Assembly (NCBI GenBank): GCA_963664595.2
Contig: CAXXOK010000002.1
Span: 372,001-436,000, forward strand
Length of the DNA: 64,000 nt
Source: CAXXOK01 sp963664595
GTDB lineage: Bacteria; Bacillota; Clostridia; Christensenellales; Aristaeellaceae
Reading direction: 5' to 3'
This document shows, in pieces, positions 1 through 8,499 of this stretch. Made by a program: the position numbers and the translations under genes. The notes below the pieces were generated by a model, which worked only from the letters and a program-made list of their open reading frames with translations, had not been told where the DNA came from and made no database searches. Each line of letters opens with the position of its first letter. Positions within the stretch are counted from its first letter, which is position 1.

Positions 1-758
1 CCCCCACCGCCGCCACCGCCGGAAGACTGCGCGCGCGGCGCACGGGCTACGGTGGTGCGCAGGTACTGGTCCTCGTGCTCTGTCATGTTGAGCTTGGCGT
101 TGTCATGATAGTCGTAACGGTAGGTGGAGCCCTTCAGCTTGTAGCGTGACCGGACGATCAGCACAAACGCTAGCCCGATGATCAGGCAGATGCCCGCGCC
201 CACCAGCATTTCCGTGGGGGTGATCACCTTGTAATAAGAGGTCAGGTGTTCGCCCGTCTCATAATCATACAGATAGCTTCCCTCGGGGATGCCTTGTTTA
301 ACAAAGCCCTGCACCGCCGCGATCATCGCCAGCGCGCCCTCGGCATACAGGCCCTCCCGCAGCAGCGGGTTGCTCTTGTCCAGGGCCTTTTCCACCCGCG
401 CGTCGGTCATGTAGTTGATCATCAGGCCGTCGGTGTAGAGGTACTCAAAGCGGTTGTTGGCGTTGAAGTTCACGTAATACAGCGCCCCGGAGGCGTCGTC
501 CCCCGTGCCCAGCCCCAGCGTGCGGTAATAGGCGCGGGCCGCCTCGTGGTTGGTCTGGGTGCCGATAGTCTCATCGACCGTGACCACGGCATAGTCCATG
601 CCCGTCGCCGTAATAAACGCCTCCACGGCCTGGGTGATCTCCTCCACCTGCGCCGCTGTGAACACCTCCGCGTAATCATACACACGCTGCTGCGCGGCGG
701 CCACCAGCGGCAACGCCAGTATCAGCAGCAGCACCAGGGCCCGCGTGACATGTTTCAT
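1..758 (-). CDS. TPM-domain membrane protein, partial (3' end outside window)
   Basis: Reading leftward from the ATG at 758, an open frame of 252 codons runs off the window edge. Residues 1-22 form a signal peptide (KHVTRALVLLLILALPLVAAA). It is followed by a TPM-type domain that starts RVYDYAEVFT and contains the 'GMDYAVVTVDET' strand. A single membrane span lies near residues 190-210 (MLVGAGICLIIGLAFVLIV), then a basic segment, and the visible end is a glycine-only run typical of TPM/YgcG-type proteins. TPM domains occur in exported or membrane proteins of mostly unknown role. It is the third gene of a minus-strand operon, 24 bp after another TPM protein. The function is not known; only the domain architecture is supported. 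Confidence 0.8.
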   Translation of the reverse strand, partial: MKHVTRALVLLLILALPLVAAAQQRVYDYAEVFTAAQVEEITQAVEAFITATGMDYAVVTVDETIGTQTNHEAARAYYRTLGLGTGDDASGALYYVNFNANNRFEYLYTDGLMINYMTDARVEKALDKSNPLLREGLYAEGALAMIAAVQGFVKQGIPEGSYLYDYETGEHLTSYYKVITPTEMLVGAGICLIIGLAFVLIVRSRYKLKGSTYRYDYHDNAKLNMTEHEDQYLRTTVARAPRAQSSGGGGGG

Positions 759-782
759 CACATTATCCTCCGTGTCGTCCGT

Positions 783-1670
783 TTACTGAAAGTACTGGGA
801 ATACGCATTGATCACCGTGAGCGCCGCGTCCAAAACCCGGCCTTCGGCCATCAGGGGATTGCTTTGCTGCATGATCAGGTTCAGGCTTTCCTGCGGCACA
901 TAGCTATCCATATCGCCGAAGTTCTGGATGTAATAGCTGCCGGCGAACAAATCCAGATAAATCATCATACCGCTGCGGTATTCGCCCGAGCCGAAGCCGT
1001 GGCTTTTGTAAAACTCCATCATATAGTCGCCGTTTTCGTTTCCTTCCATCTCTTCATAGGTGGACAGGAACAGGAAATCACGGTCCGACAGCGTGCGGAA
1101 ATCCGCAATCGCGGCCTCCAGTGTGGTTCTCTCCTCATCGGACAGGATCTCGGCATAGTCGAACACGCGCGTGGTCTGGTTGACGCTGCCAATGTTGGTC
1201 AGCGCTTCGGTGAGGATATGCATCATCCATAAAAAGCCGTCGGAAAACGAACCTTGGGTAAAATACGGCAACGACTGATCAATCAGATATTGGATATCCT
1301 CCGTCGCCATCAGGTTTTTCAGGTCGCCGTACACGGAGATATAGTAATAGCTGTCGCCGTACAGGTCCAGATAGCACAGCACCGCCGTGTCGTTCATCCC
1401 AAGCCCCAGCGATTTGCTCACATAAAAATCATCGGCCAGCTGCTGGTAATCCGTTGTGCCGAGGTTTTCGCTGGTGATCAGGATGGCGAAATCATACCCC
1501 GTGTTCTCCTGAAAATCGATAATCGCGGCGCGCAGGGTTTCCACCTCGTCCGCGGAAAACAGCTCCGCGTAGTCAAACACGCGGGTATCCGCCGATTCCG
1601 CCTGGGCCAGGGCCGCCGTATTCAGCAGCAGTACCGCCGCCATAATCAGCAGCAGGATCCGTTTCTTCAT
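783..1670 (-). CDS. Secreted protein with two tandem TPM domains
   Basis: The chosen start is the ATG at 1670, because AAGGAGG lies about 10 bp upstream and a clear signal peptide follows (KKRILLLIMAAVLLLNTAALA, cleavage before ES). The protein has 295 residues. The sequence RVFDYAE(L/I)(F/L)S occurs twice, near residues 29 and 170, each followed by a similar 130-residue block, so the protein is a tandem duplication of a TPM domain. Unlike its downstream neighbour it shows no C-terminal membrane anchor or glycine tail, so it is probably released or membrane-associated through partners. It lies 14 bp after the zinc-ribbon gene and 24 bp before the next TPM gene. No catalytic residues are recognisable. 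Confidence 0.8.
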   Translation of the reverse strand: MKKRILLLIMAAVLLLNTAALAQAESADTRVFDYAELFSADEVETLRAAIIDFQENTGYDFAILITSENLGTTDYQQLADDFYVSKSLGLGMNDTAVLCYLDLYGDSYYYISVYGDLKNLMATEDIQYLIDQSLPYFTQGSFSDGFLWMMHILTEALTNIGSVNQTTRVFDYAEILSDEERTTLEAAIADFRTLSDRDFLFLSTYEEMEGNENGDYMMEFYKSHGFGSGEYRSGMMIYLDLFAGSYYIQNFGDMDSYVPQESLNLIMQQSNPLMAEGRVLDAALTVINAYSQYFQ

Positions 1671-1684
1671 CACTGATACCCTCC

Positions 1685-2791
1685 TTAAAACAGGAAGTAC
1701 GCCGCCAGGCAGTATACTCCAAAGCAAAGCGCGGAGAGCAGCCCGCCGGTGAGCCACAGCTTGCCGCTTGCAATGGGCAGCTTGCCGCACACCTCGCCGG
1801 TGCAGCCGTTCATGGCAAAATAGTAGGGTTCCTTGTCGCCCTCGCGGTGGTAGCTGATCACCCATGTGGGCAGCAGCACATACTGGCTTTCTTTTTTCTT
1901 CACATTGGTGCTAACGGTGCCGTGGTGCGTTTGGTAGGAAAGCGACGACGACAGCAGCGGCTTGACATACCCCTGAAGCTCCTCCTGGATATCGGCGGTC
2001 GCTTCCTCCTTGGTGATGTCGCGGCGCTCGGCCAGGAAGCCCGCCAGATACGCGCCGGAGAACGGCTTCATATCGTCCAGCGGAAACGGGTGAATGCCGT
2101 CGCTCAGCTTGCGGTCGGCGCTCTTGAGCGCCGGTCGCATAACGCCTTCAAAATCGATATCCGCGCGGCGGCGGAACGCATAATGCTGCGTGGTGGTAAT
2201 GGTCTCCCGCGGGGTCTGGGCAACGGATGTGTTCTGCCCCTCGCCGGTATAGGTGCCGTCGATCAGGCAATCGGTCACAAAGTGCGGGTAATATACGCCC
2301 TGAATGTTTTTCACCTGCTCCTTGGCGAAAAAGCCCCTGGGCACAAATCGCTTTTTACTGACCCACTGCATGAAACGGTCCACGGCCATTTCCTTGCTGA
2401 TCGTAAACGGAAGGGCTTTTTCGGGCCGCATATCCGCGGTCAGCTTGCCCTCCAGGATGATCGGATTGTGGCAGTAGTAGCAGTGGGTAGCCACGGTGGT
2501 TTCGTCGGTGATCACCTCGCTGCCGCAGCTGGGGCAATGGTACACCACCTGGGTCAGCCGCGCGTCAGCCTCCGCCTTCGCGGCGTCGGCGGACGATGTT
2601 GCTTCCGTCTGCTCCGCGCCCAGCGGGTGCTCATGATCGTCATCGTGGTCGTGTTCATGCTTAGCCGCCATATCCAGCAACGTTTTTTCATTGTATTCAC
2701 TGTCACAGGAATCGCATTTCCACTCCTGGAGCTCCGGCCTGAACCGCAAATATGACCCGCAATTCGGGCACTTATACGTTACACCTGCCAT
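1685..2791 (-). CDS. Zinc-ribbon protein with C-terminal membrane anchor
   Basis: The ATG at 2791 is preferred over the GTG at 2800, since the ribosome binding site AAAGAGGTG overlaps the GTG. The protein has 368 residues. There are four CxxC knuckles in two pairs (CPNC, CDSC near the start; CPSC, CYYC near residue 110), giving two probable zinc ribbons. They are separated by a histidine/aspartate-rich linker (HEHDHDDDHEH) that could also bind metal. The C-terminus has one hydrophobic span (LTGGLLSALCFGVYCLAAYFLF). Proteins of this build are often annotated 'TFIIB-type zinc ribbon-containing', without known function. It leads the operon with the two TPM proteins, which suggests a shared membrane complex; that link is inference from gene order. 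Confidence 0.75.
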   Translation of the reverse strand: MAGVTYKCPNCGSYLRFRPELQEWKCDSCDSEYNEKTLLDMAAKHEHDHDDDHEHPLGAEQTEATSSADAAKAEADARLTQVVYHCPSCGSEVITDETTVATHCYYCHNPIILEGKLTADMRPEKALPFTISKEMAVDRFMQWVSKKRFVPRGFFAKEQVKNIQGVYYPHFVTDCLIDGTYTGEGQNTSVAQTPRETITTTQHYAFRRRADIDFEGVMRPALKSADRKLSDGIHPFPLDDMKPFSGAYLAGFLAERRDITKEEATADIQEELQGYVKPLLSSSLSYQTHHGTVSTNVKKKESQYVLLPTWVISYHREGDKEPYYFAMNGCTGEVCGKLPIASGKLWLTGGLLSALCFGVYCLAAYFLF

Positions 2792-2830
2792 CGGTATCAC
2801 CTCTTTGTAATTCCTTGGTTTGCTGCGTTA

Positions 2831-2859
2831 AGAATAGCATACGGCCCATTCCGTGTCAA
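2831..2859 (-). promoter_or_regulatory. Promoter of the zinc-ribbon/TPM operon
   Basis: On the minus strand TTGACA (2859-2854) and TATTCT (2836-2831) are separated by 17 bp, a near-consensus sigma-A promoter about 40 bp upstream of the ATG at 2791. Confidence 0.7.
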
Positions 2860-2892
2860 TGAGCCGCGCGCCTGCAAACCCCTTCGCCGTAC

Positions 2893-2921
2893 TTGAAGTT
2901 CCCCGTTATATTGAGTATACT
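2893..2921 (+). promoter_or_regulatory. Promoter of the HAD/metallophosphoesterase pair
   Basis: TTGAAG (2893-2898), a 17-bp spacer and TATACT (2916-2921) precede the ATG at 2990. It is divergent from the promoter at 2831-2859, with about 30 bp between the two -35 boxes. Confidence 0.7.
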
Positions 2922-2989
2922 GGGGTAACACTGTATGCGGGCATCCGTCCGGCGAGGCTGCCGGGCCATGCCATGGAAAGGGTTCGACT

Positions 2990-3667
2990 ATGCTCAAAAC
3001 CTACGCGCTGTTCGATTTTGACGGAACGCTGATCCGCGGGGATTCGATCATCCTGTTCATCCGCTACGCGTGGCGCAACAAACTGTGTTCAGGCGCGGAC
3101 GTGCTGCGCTTTGCGGCCGCCGGGGTTTTGTTTACCCTGAAGCTGATCCCGCCCAAGCGTGCCAAGGAAATGGGCCTCAACTTTTTAAAAACCAAGGAAC
3201 GCGCCGTGTTTGCCGCCGCCGCGGAGGATTTTTGCCGCAGCGTGCTGGTGCCGCGGCTGTACCCCCAGGGCGTGGCAGCCATCCGGGAGCATGTGCAGGC
3301 CGGGCACGAGGTGCTGTTGATCTCCGCCTCCCCGGCGTTTTATCTGGAACCGCTCAAGGAGATTCTCGGCCTGACCGCCGTGTTGGCCACGCGGTTTTCC
3401 GCCGATGAGGATGGGCGCTTTGCCGGGGAAATTATCGGTGAAAACTGCCGGGGCGAGCAAAAAACGGTGCGCCTGCGCGAATATCTGGCGGAGACCGGGA
3501 ACGAGTTCAGCGCGTTTACCTCCAGCGCCTACGGCGACAGTACCCACGACCTGCCTATGCTGGCGCTGTGCCGGTATGCCTATGCCGTAAATCCCGGGCG
3601 GAAAATGCGCAGAAGAATAGAGCCCCTCCCCAACGTTGTCATACTCACCTGGAAGGAGAAACCCTAA
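2990..3667 (+). CDS. HAD-IB family phosphatase (SerB-like fold)
   Basis: A 225-residue HAD hydrolase. Motif I is FDFDGT with the nucleophile Asp9 and acid/base Asp11; motif II is the serine in LLISASPAF near residue 118; motif IV is YGDSTHDLPML near residue 182. An alpha-helical cap lies between motifs I and II, as in the IB subfamily that includes phosphoserine phosphatases. The substrate cannot be assigned: the family covers phosphoserine, phospholipid and sugar phosphate hydrolysis. Its stop is followed after 2 bp by the start of a metallophosphoesterase, so the two are co-transcribed from the promoter at 2893-2921. Confidence 0.85.
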   Translation: MLKTYALFDFDGTLIRGDSIILFIRYAWRNKLCSGADVLRFAAAGVLFTLKLIPPKRAKEMGLNFLKTKERAVFAAAAEDFCRSVLVPRLYPQGVAAIREHVQAGHEVLLISASPAFYLEPLKEILGLTAVLATRFSADEDGRFAGEIIGENCRGEQKTVRLREYLAETGNEFSAFTSSAYGDSTHDLPMLALCRYAYAVNPGRKMRRRIEPLPNVVILTWKEKP

Positions 3668-3669
3668 CC

Positions 3670-4371
3670 ATGCGAATCGCCGTGATTGCCGACCTGCACG
3701 GCAACCGCCCCGCCACCGACGCGCTGGAACGCGACTTCAGCCGCACACGCCCGGACAAGATTTATTGTCTGGGCGATATCGTGGGCAAAGGCCCCTCCAG
3801 CGTTTACACCTTTGATTGGGCCATGGCCAACTGCGACCTGGTGCTGGGCGGCAACTGGGACGTTTTTGTGGGTTACCGTTCGTTTGAGCCCGACCACTAT
3901 TACTGGGATCAGCTGGGCGAGGCCCGCCTGAAAACCCTGCGCGAGCTGCCGCTGGAAAATACCATCGTCCTTTCCGGCCGCCGCATCCGCCTGTTCCACG
4001 GCCGGCCGATTATGGCGCACCTCATCCACGCGCACGATACCAGGGAGCAGATTATGCCCCTGTTCATCAATGCCGAGGGCGAGAGCTGCGAGGTGGCCGG
4101 CTATGCCGACGCGCACCGCCAGTCCCTGCGCTCACTGGAGGACCGTCTGCTGTTCAACTGCGGCAGTGTGGGCAACGCACTGGGCCGCCCCGATTGCTGC
4201 TATGCCCTGCTGGAAGGCGACGAAACCACCGAAAACGCCCCCTTCACCATTCAGCTGATCCAGATCCCCTACGACCGCGACCTGGCCGTGCGCGAAGCCC
4301 AGGCCGAGCCGCAGGTGTACCGTATCGAGTCCTATATCAATGAAGTAAAAACGGGAAAGTACAGCCGGTAA
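3670..4371 (+). CDS. Calcineurin-like metallophosphoesterase
   Basis: The ATG at 3670 has AAGGAGA 10 bp upstream and gives 233 residues beginning MRIAVIADLHGN, the family's first metal-binding motif (Asp8, His10). The others are GDIVGKGP near residue 36 and GGNWD near residue 59, where the usual GNH(D/E) histidine is replaced by tryptophan, a variant seen in YfcE/ApaH-like small phosphoesterases. FHGRP and NCGSVG complete the fold. The protein is probably a cytosolic, metal-dependent phosphodiesterase or phosphatase; the substrate is unknown. It is translationally linked to the HAD phosphatase upstream. Confidence 0.85.
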   Translation: MRIAVIADLHGNRPATDALERDFSRTRPDKIYCLGDIVGKGPSSVYTFDWAMANCDLVLGGNWDVFVGYRSFEPDHYYWDQLGEARLKTLRELPLENTIVLSGRRIRLFHGRPIMAHLIHAHDTREQIMPLFINAEGESCEVAGYADAHRQSLRSLEDRLLFNCGSVGNALGRPDCCYALLEGDETTENAPFTIQLIQIPYDRDLAVREAQAEPQVYRIESYINEVKTGKYSR

Positions 4372-4389
4372 GTATGCTTATATAGAATA

Positions 4390-4477
4390 CCGCCGCCTTT
4401 TCCGATCAGAGATCCAAAAAAGCGGCGGATCATAAAACAAACAGGCCGTGCAGCAATCGTGCATAGCCTGTTTGTTT
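4390..4477. terminator. Two stacked hairpins between convergent genes
   Basis: The first stem pairs CCGCCGC (4390-4396) with GCGGCGG (4422-4428), with T- and A-runs on the inner sides. The second is a perfect 12-bp stem, AAACAAACAGGC (4435-4446) with GCCTGTTTGTTT (4466-4477). A-rich and T-rich flanks on both sides suit bidirectional termination between the metallophosphoesterase (+) and the MBL gene (-). Confidence 0.7.
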
Positions 4478-4674
4478 ATCGTCCCTTATTCTGAAAACTA
4501 TCGATAGCGGCTCGTTTTCCATAGTCTTTCTGTCACTGCTGACTGGCAGGCAGATAAACAACAGTGAATGTACAGTACAACGGCATATCGTATTTCTGTC
4601 GGATTGTTTTGGCAGGCTCAAGCAGACGGAAAACAATCGTCAATCAACAGGTAAGGAGTTTCACGATCGTCTCC

Positions 4675-5547
4675 CTACGAAAGATCCACGGGCAGGTCGC
4701 TGTCCGAAAACGGATCCTTCGGGTCCTTGGGCGTGTGCTTGGGCGTGTAGGCGTTGGGCAGCGGGATATCGGTCAGGTCCTTGGGCGGCTCAATAATATG
4801 GATATCGATGTATCGGTTCTCGCTGAAGGTGATGGTCGCGCTCTCGCCCGCGTGGGTCATGGCGATCACCTCGGTATGCTGGGTGCTGGCGCGGCGGGCG
4901 AAATCGATGGCAACCTCCGGGCGCTCCTGCCAGTGCATGGGGATGAACAGCCTCGGCTTTTTGGACAGGATAAAGTGGTTGGCGCCCGCGTCGTACATCA
5001 TGCCCTGGCGCGGATCCACGGGGAACATCGCCAGGTCGATCATATCGACGGGGATGGGATCACAGGCCTTGTAAAAGGCTTCCTCGGCGGCCTCAATCTC
5101 CCGCAGGGTGCTTTCCTGGCGCCAGTGCCACAGGTTCAGGTCGCCCGCGTGGAAAATGTTCATGCCGTAGGCGGTAACCAGAAAGCTGACGCCCCGGTCC
5201 GTGGAATCGTACGCCGTTACGCTGATATCCTTGGACAGGGTCAGGGTCTCCAGCGGGCCGATGCGCTTGCCCCGTTTGCCGATGGGCAGATCGGAGGACA
5301 CGATGTAGTTGATGCCCGGCAGTTCCTCCCGCCACTCGTAAATCACGGGATCCAGGTGATCGGGGTGCACATGGCTGACGAACACGTAGACTTCCTCGAA
5401 CACCGATAAGATCTTGGTGTTCAGCTGGCCCACCGGGGACAGCCGCCTGCGCTCGCCCTCCCAGTAGTCAAACACCAGCAGGGTGCTGCCGACCTGTACG
5501 GAAAATCCACTGTTATGATGATAGGTGACCTTTAGTTGCTTCTCCAT
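4675..5547 (-). CDS. MBL-fold metallohydrolase (UlaG-like)
   Basis: A 290-residue protein with the metallo-beta-lactamase metal motif HxHxDH at residues 59-64 (HVHPDH). Further ligands are the aspartate in FHAGDLN and the histidine in MHWQE. The opening KVTYHHNSGFSVQVGSTLLVFDYW resembles UlaG-type L-ascorbate-6-phosphate lactonase relatives and other broad-specificity MBL proteins. No sugar PTS or ascorbate genes are nearby, so a lactonase role is not supported by context. A GGAGGG site precedes the ATG. It is a single-gene unit that converges with the preceding plus-strand pair. Confidence 0.8.
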   Translation of the reverse strand: MEKQLKVTYHHNSGFSVQVGSTLLVFDYWEGERRRLSPVGQLNTKILSVFEEVYVFVSHVHPDHLDPVIYEWREELPGINYIVSSDLPIGKRGKRIGPLETLTLSKDISVTAYDSTDRGVSFLVTAYGMNIFHAGDLNLWHWRQESTLREIEAAEEAFYKACDPIPVDMIDLAMFPVDPRQGMMYDAGANHFILSKKPRLFIPMHWQERPEVAIDFARRASTQHTEVIAMTHAGESATITFSENRYIDIHIIEPPKDLTDIPLPNAYTPKHTPKDPKDPFSDSDLPVDLS

Positions 5548-5870
5548 CCAAACCCTCCGTCATATTGAAATGAAGCCGTAACACTCTGCGCTTCGCTCGA
5601 ACAATATTGCAAAGTTATTACTAACTGTTTGATGATGAATTCAGCACCGTAATCCCCTGAACGTGGCGATCACGCGAAAACTATTTACAAGTTTTTCTGG
5701 TAGACTATACCACATATGATACACAGTGTCAACACTTATGCCATATCTTGTAATATTTGCTCTATAGTTTTGTTATACATAGGTTATTTCTGCCCGCCAG
5801 GCGATCGGCGGCTGACGAAACCTCGCCGGTATGATATAATGAAGCCAACCTGGCAAAGGAGGCCGAAACC
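5548..5870. other. AT-rich divergent intergenic region
   Basis: Between the MBL gene (-) and the nucleotidyltransferase (+). It is much more AT-rich than the flanking genes and contains only the promoter listed at 5812-5840, plus a second plausible box pair TTTACA (5684) and TATACC (5706). No open frame with a ribosome binding site was found. Confidence 0.5.
5812..5840 (+). promoter_or_regulatory. Promoter of nucleotidyltransferase/vanY-like operon
   Basis: CTGACG (5812-5817), a 17-bp spacer and a perfect TATAAT (5835-5840) lie 30 bp before the ATG at 5871, with AAAGGAGG at 5855-5862 as ribosome binding site. Confidence 0.75.
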
Positions 5871-6788
5871 ATGCAAAAAGGACCAATTCTGGTCATTATG
5901 GCTGCCGGGATGGGCAGCCGTTACGGTGGCTTAAAACAAATGGACCCCATCGGCGCGCACGGCGAATTTCTTCTGGATTATTCCCTGTACGACGCCAAAC
6001 GCGCGGGGTTTGAGCGCGCGGTGCTGGTGATCAAGCGTGAAAACGAGGCGGACTTCCGCCGCCTGCTCGGCGCGCGGGTTACGCTGCCGCTTTCCTACGC
6101 CTATCAGGAGCTGGATGATCTGCCCGCGGGCTACACGCTGCCCACGGTGCGCGTTAAGCCCTGGGGCACGGGGCACGCGGTGCTGGCGGCCCGCACCCTG
6201 CTGGATGCGCCCTACTGCGTGATCAACGCCGACGATTTCTACGGTGCGGAGGCGTTTCAGCTGGCGGCCCGCCACCTGCAATCCATCACCGCGGACGATG
6301 ATTTCGCCATGATCGGCTATTACCTGAAAAACACCCTCAGCGAAACGGGGCATGTGTCACGCGGGGTGTGCAGCGAAACGGAGGACGGCTATCTGCAGTC
6401 CATCACCGAGCGCACACATATCATCTCCACCGTGGACGGCCCGCTGATGACCGAGGACGAAAAAACCTACACCCGCCTAAGCGCGCACGCCACCGTGAGC
6501 ATGAACATGTGGGCCTTCCCCCAGGCGATGACGGGCTACCTGGAAGAGCTGTTCCCCGCGTTTCTGGACCGCGCCCTCAAGAAGAATGTGGAAAAGGCGG
6601 AGTTCTTTCTGCCCTTTGCGGTGGATGAGCTGCTGCAAACGGGCCGTGTGCGTGTGAAGGTGCTGCGCACCGCGGAGCGCTGGTACGGCGTTACCTACCG
6701 GCAGGACCGTCCCCTGGTGGAGCAGGCCCTGCAGGCCATGACGGCCCAGGGCGTATATCCTGAAACCTTATGGGGAGAAAAAAACTGA
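5871..6788 (+). CDS. Sugar-phosphate nucleotidyltransferase
   Basis: A 305-residue protein with the nucleotide-binding loop AAGMGSRYGG (residues 11-20), the activated-sugar region KPWGTGHAVL and the metal-binding NADDFYG near residue 118. This is the NTP_transferase fold that makes NDP-sugars from NTP and sugar-1-phosphate. It lacks the length and C-terminal beta-helix of GlmU, so it is a single-domain enzyme; the sugar is not identifiable. Its TGA overlaps the next gene's ATG by one base (TGATG), so it is translationally coupled to a D,D-carboxypeptidase. That suggests a cell-envelope role. Confidence 0.82.
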   Translation: MQKGPILVIMAAGMGSRYGGLKQMDPIGAHGEFLLDYSLYDAKRAGFERAVLVIKRENEADFRRLLGARVTLPLSYAYQELDDLPAGYTLPTVRVKPWGTGHAVLAARTLLDAPYCVINADDFYGAEAFQLAARHLQSITADDDFAMIGYYLKNTLSETGHVSRGVCSETEDGYLQSITERTHIISTVDGPLMTEDEKTYTRLSAHATVSMNMWAFPQAMTGYLEELFPAFLDRALKKNVEKAEFFLPFAVDELLQTGRVRVKVLRTAERWYGVTYRQDRPLVEQALQAMTAQGVYPETLWGEKN

Positions 6789-8056
6789 TGAAATGGCTCC
6801 GCGTCCTGCTATGGTCGGTTTTCGCGCTGCTGTGCGTCGGCATTGCCATCATGGTGCCGTCCACCCTCGGCGCGTATCAGACGCTGAATACCGAGCGCAG
6901 CGCAACCCCCACGCCGACCGCCAACACGGCCAGCATGCTCTATGTGACCATGGATCCCAGCCACACGCCCGCACCCACGGCACTGGTGCTCAAGCGCGGC
7001 ATGCAAAGCACCGCCGTAACCGAGCTGCAGCAGGCGCTCAAAGATCTGGGATACTACAGCAGCACCGTGGACGGCCAGTACGGCGACGGCACAGCCGAGG
7101 CTGTGAAGCTGTTCCAGGCCCAGCACGGGCTGGATGCCGACGGCCTGGCGGGCGAGGCGACGCTTACGCTCTTATACTCCGGCGCCGCGCAAGCCTATGT
7201 GCCCACGCCCACACCGTCCGCCACGCCCTCGGTGATCAAAAAGGGAGAGGATTCCGACCGGGTGCGCAGCGTGCAGGAACGGCTTAAGGAGCTGGGGTAT
7301 TATTCCGGCGAGGTCGATGGGCAGTTCGGCAACGGCACCGAGGAAGCCGTCCGCCTGTTCCAGCGCCAGAACGGCCTGGATGTGGACGGCGTGATCGGCA
7401 GCATGTCGCTTGCCGCCATGATGGACGAAAACGCCGCCAAGGTCACCGTTACCCCGACCCCCGATCCCAATTCCCTGCCCGTGCTCGTCAACGCGGACAA
7501 TCCCCTGCCAAAAAGCTACAAGCCCGACAACATGGTGCTTCTTCGCAATGTGCTGCCCTCCTCGCTGGTATATGTCAAGGGCAGCGAGATTGAGGGCGAC
7601 GCCACCGCCACCGCCGCGCTCAAGCGCATGTTCCAGGCCGCCGTGGCCGATGGCGTTACCGGCTGGCAGATCAGCGCCGGGTACCGCAGCTATGCCTATC
7701 AGGAAGAGTTGTTCAACGATTCGGTGGACAACCTCATCGCCCAGGGCCGCAGCCGCGAAAGCGCCTACAGCGTAACCCGCCTCACCGTGGCCGATCCCGG
7801 CACAAGCGAGCATCAGCTCGGCCTCGCGTTTGATATCACCGTCGCCGATACCTCCTTCAAGGGCACGCCCCAGCAGATCTGGCTGCATGAAAACTGCTGG
7901 GATTACGGTTTTATCGTGCGCTATCAGGAGGACAAGGAGGATATCACCGGCTATATCGCCGAAGCCTGGCATATCCGCTACGTCGGCATGCCCCACTCCA
8001 TCACCATGCGAGATAACAACTGGTGTTTGGAGGAGTATATTGAGGCGAACCAATAG
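6788..8056 (+). CDS. D-alanyl-D-alanine carboxypeptidase, VanY-type, with two peptidoglycan-binding domains
   Basis: The start chosen is the ATG overlapping the previous stop; GGGGAG lies 10 bp upstream. The 422-residue product opens with a signal or anchor helix (LLWSVFALLCVGIAIMV). A proline/threonine linker is followed by two PG_binding_1 domains (about 66-125 and 148-212, both with LGYYS...VDGQ(Y/F)G(D/N)GT). The C-terminal M15B peptidase has SEHQLGLAFD (Zn ligands His and Asp, about 339-349) and EAWHIRYVG (catalytic Glu and Zn His, about 392). It should trim the terminal D-Ala of peptidoglycan stem peptides outside the membrane. The lack of vanH/A/X nearby argues for housekeeping wall maturation, not glycopeptide resistance. 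Confidence 0.9.
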   Translation: MKWLRVLLWSVFALLCVGIAIMVPSTLGAYQTLNTERSATPTPTANTASMLYVTMDPSHTPAPTALVLKRGMQSTAVTELQQALKDLGYYSSTVDGQYGDGTAEAVKLFQAQHGLDADGLAGEATLTLLYSGAAQAYVPTPTPSATPSVIKKGEDSDRVRSVQERLKELGYYSGEVDGQFGNGTEEAVRLFQRQNGLDVDGVIGSMSLAAMMDENAAKVTVTPTPDPNSLPVLVNADNPLPKSYKPDNMVLLRNVLPSSLVYVKGSEIEGDATATAALKRMFQAAVADGVTGWQISAGYRSYAYQEELFNDSVDNLIAQGRSRESAYSVTRLTVADPGTSEHQLGLAFDITVADTSFKGTPQQIWLHENCWDYGFIVRYQEDKEDITGYIAEAWHIRYVGMPHSITMRDNNWCLEEYIEANQ

Positions 8057-8152
8057 AAACCCGGGCACCGCAACGGCGGCGTGCTGCGTTTGCCGTGTGA
8101 CGAAACCGGCGGTTGCCTGAAAGCATTAACTTACTAAACATTTCATAGTATG

Positions 8153-8211
8153 AACCATGGATTGCCGCTGCTCTGCGCTGTCCATGGTTTCTTCCTTTCC
8201 GTTTCTTTTTC
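8153..8211 (+). terminator. Terminator after the VanY-type gene
   Basis: A perfect 9-bp stem, AACCATGGA (8153-8161) with TCCATGGTT (8181-8189), is followed by a T-rich stretch (TTCTTCCTTTCCGTTTCTTT). It lies about 100 bp past the stop codon. Confidence 0.55.
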
Positions 8212-8390
8212 TGTTTTACTATAAAACAGTACAAAAGGTTTCTCTGACATCGTTTCCCGCAGGCAATCGCAAACTGCAAAAAGCGGGACGCAAACTGCCG
8301 CTTCATCCGGGTGATGTTTCTCAGCCGGAACACACGGCAGGCCGCTCCGCCCGTATACTGCGGCTATCCTCACCCTTTCGGCACGGAAAG

Positions 8391-8420
8391 TTGTTTGGAA
8401 ACCGACTGTTCTGGTATACT
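8391..8420 (+). promoter_or_regulatory. Promoter of the ZIP transporter gene
   Basis: TTGTTT (8391-8396), an 18-bp spacer and TATACT (8415-8420) precede the GTG start at 8500, leaving a leader of about 75 nt. Confidence 0.6.
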
Positions 8421-8499
8421 TACAGTACAAATCGAATAACCCGTTCAATCCGGAAAGCCAAAGAACCGGGCCCAGAACAAAAAAGCGAGGTGCATCCCC

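Larger units (their letters stand above)
8057..8499. other. Intergenic region with terminator and promoter only
   Basis: This 443-bp gap holds the hairpin at 8153-8189 and the promoter at 8391-8420. The remaining sequence has no frame with a ribosome binding site, and no riboswitch was recognised ahead of the ZIP transporter. Confidence 0.5.

Noticed and set aside
6788..8056. Glycopeptide resistance (vanY) gene
   Set aside because: There is no vanR/S/H/A/X nearby, and two peptidoglycan-binding domains plus coupling to a nucleotidyltransferase fit wall maturation better.
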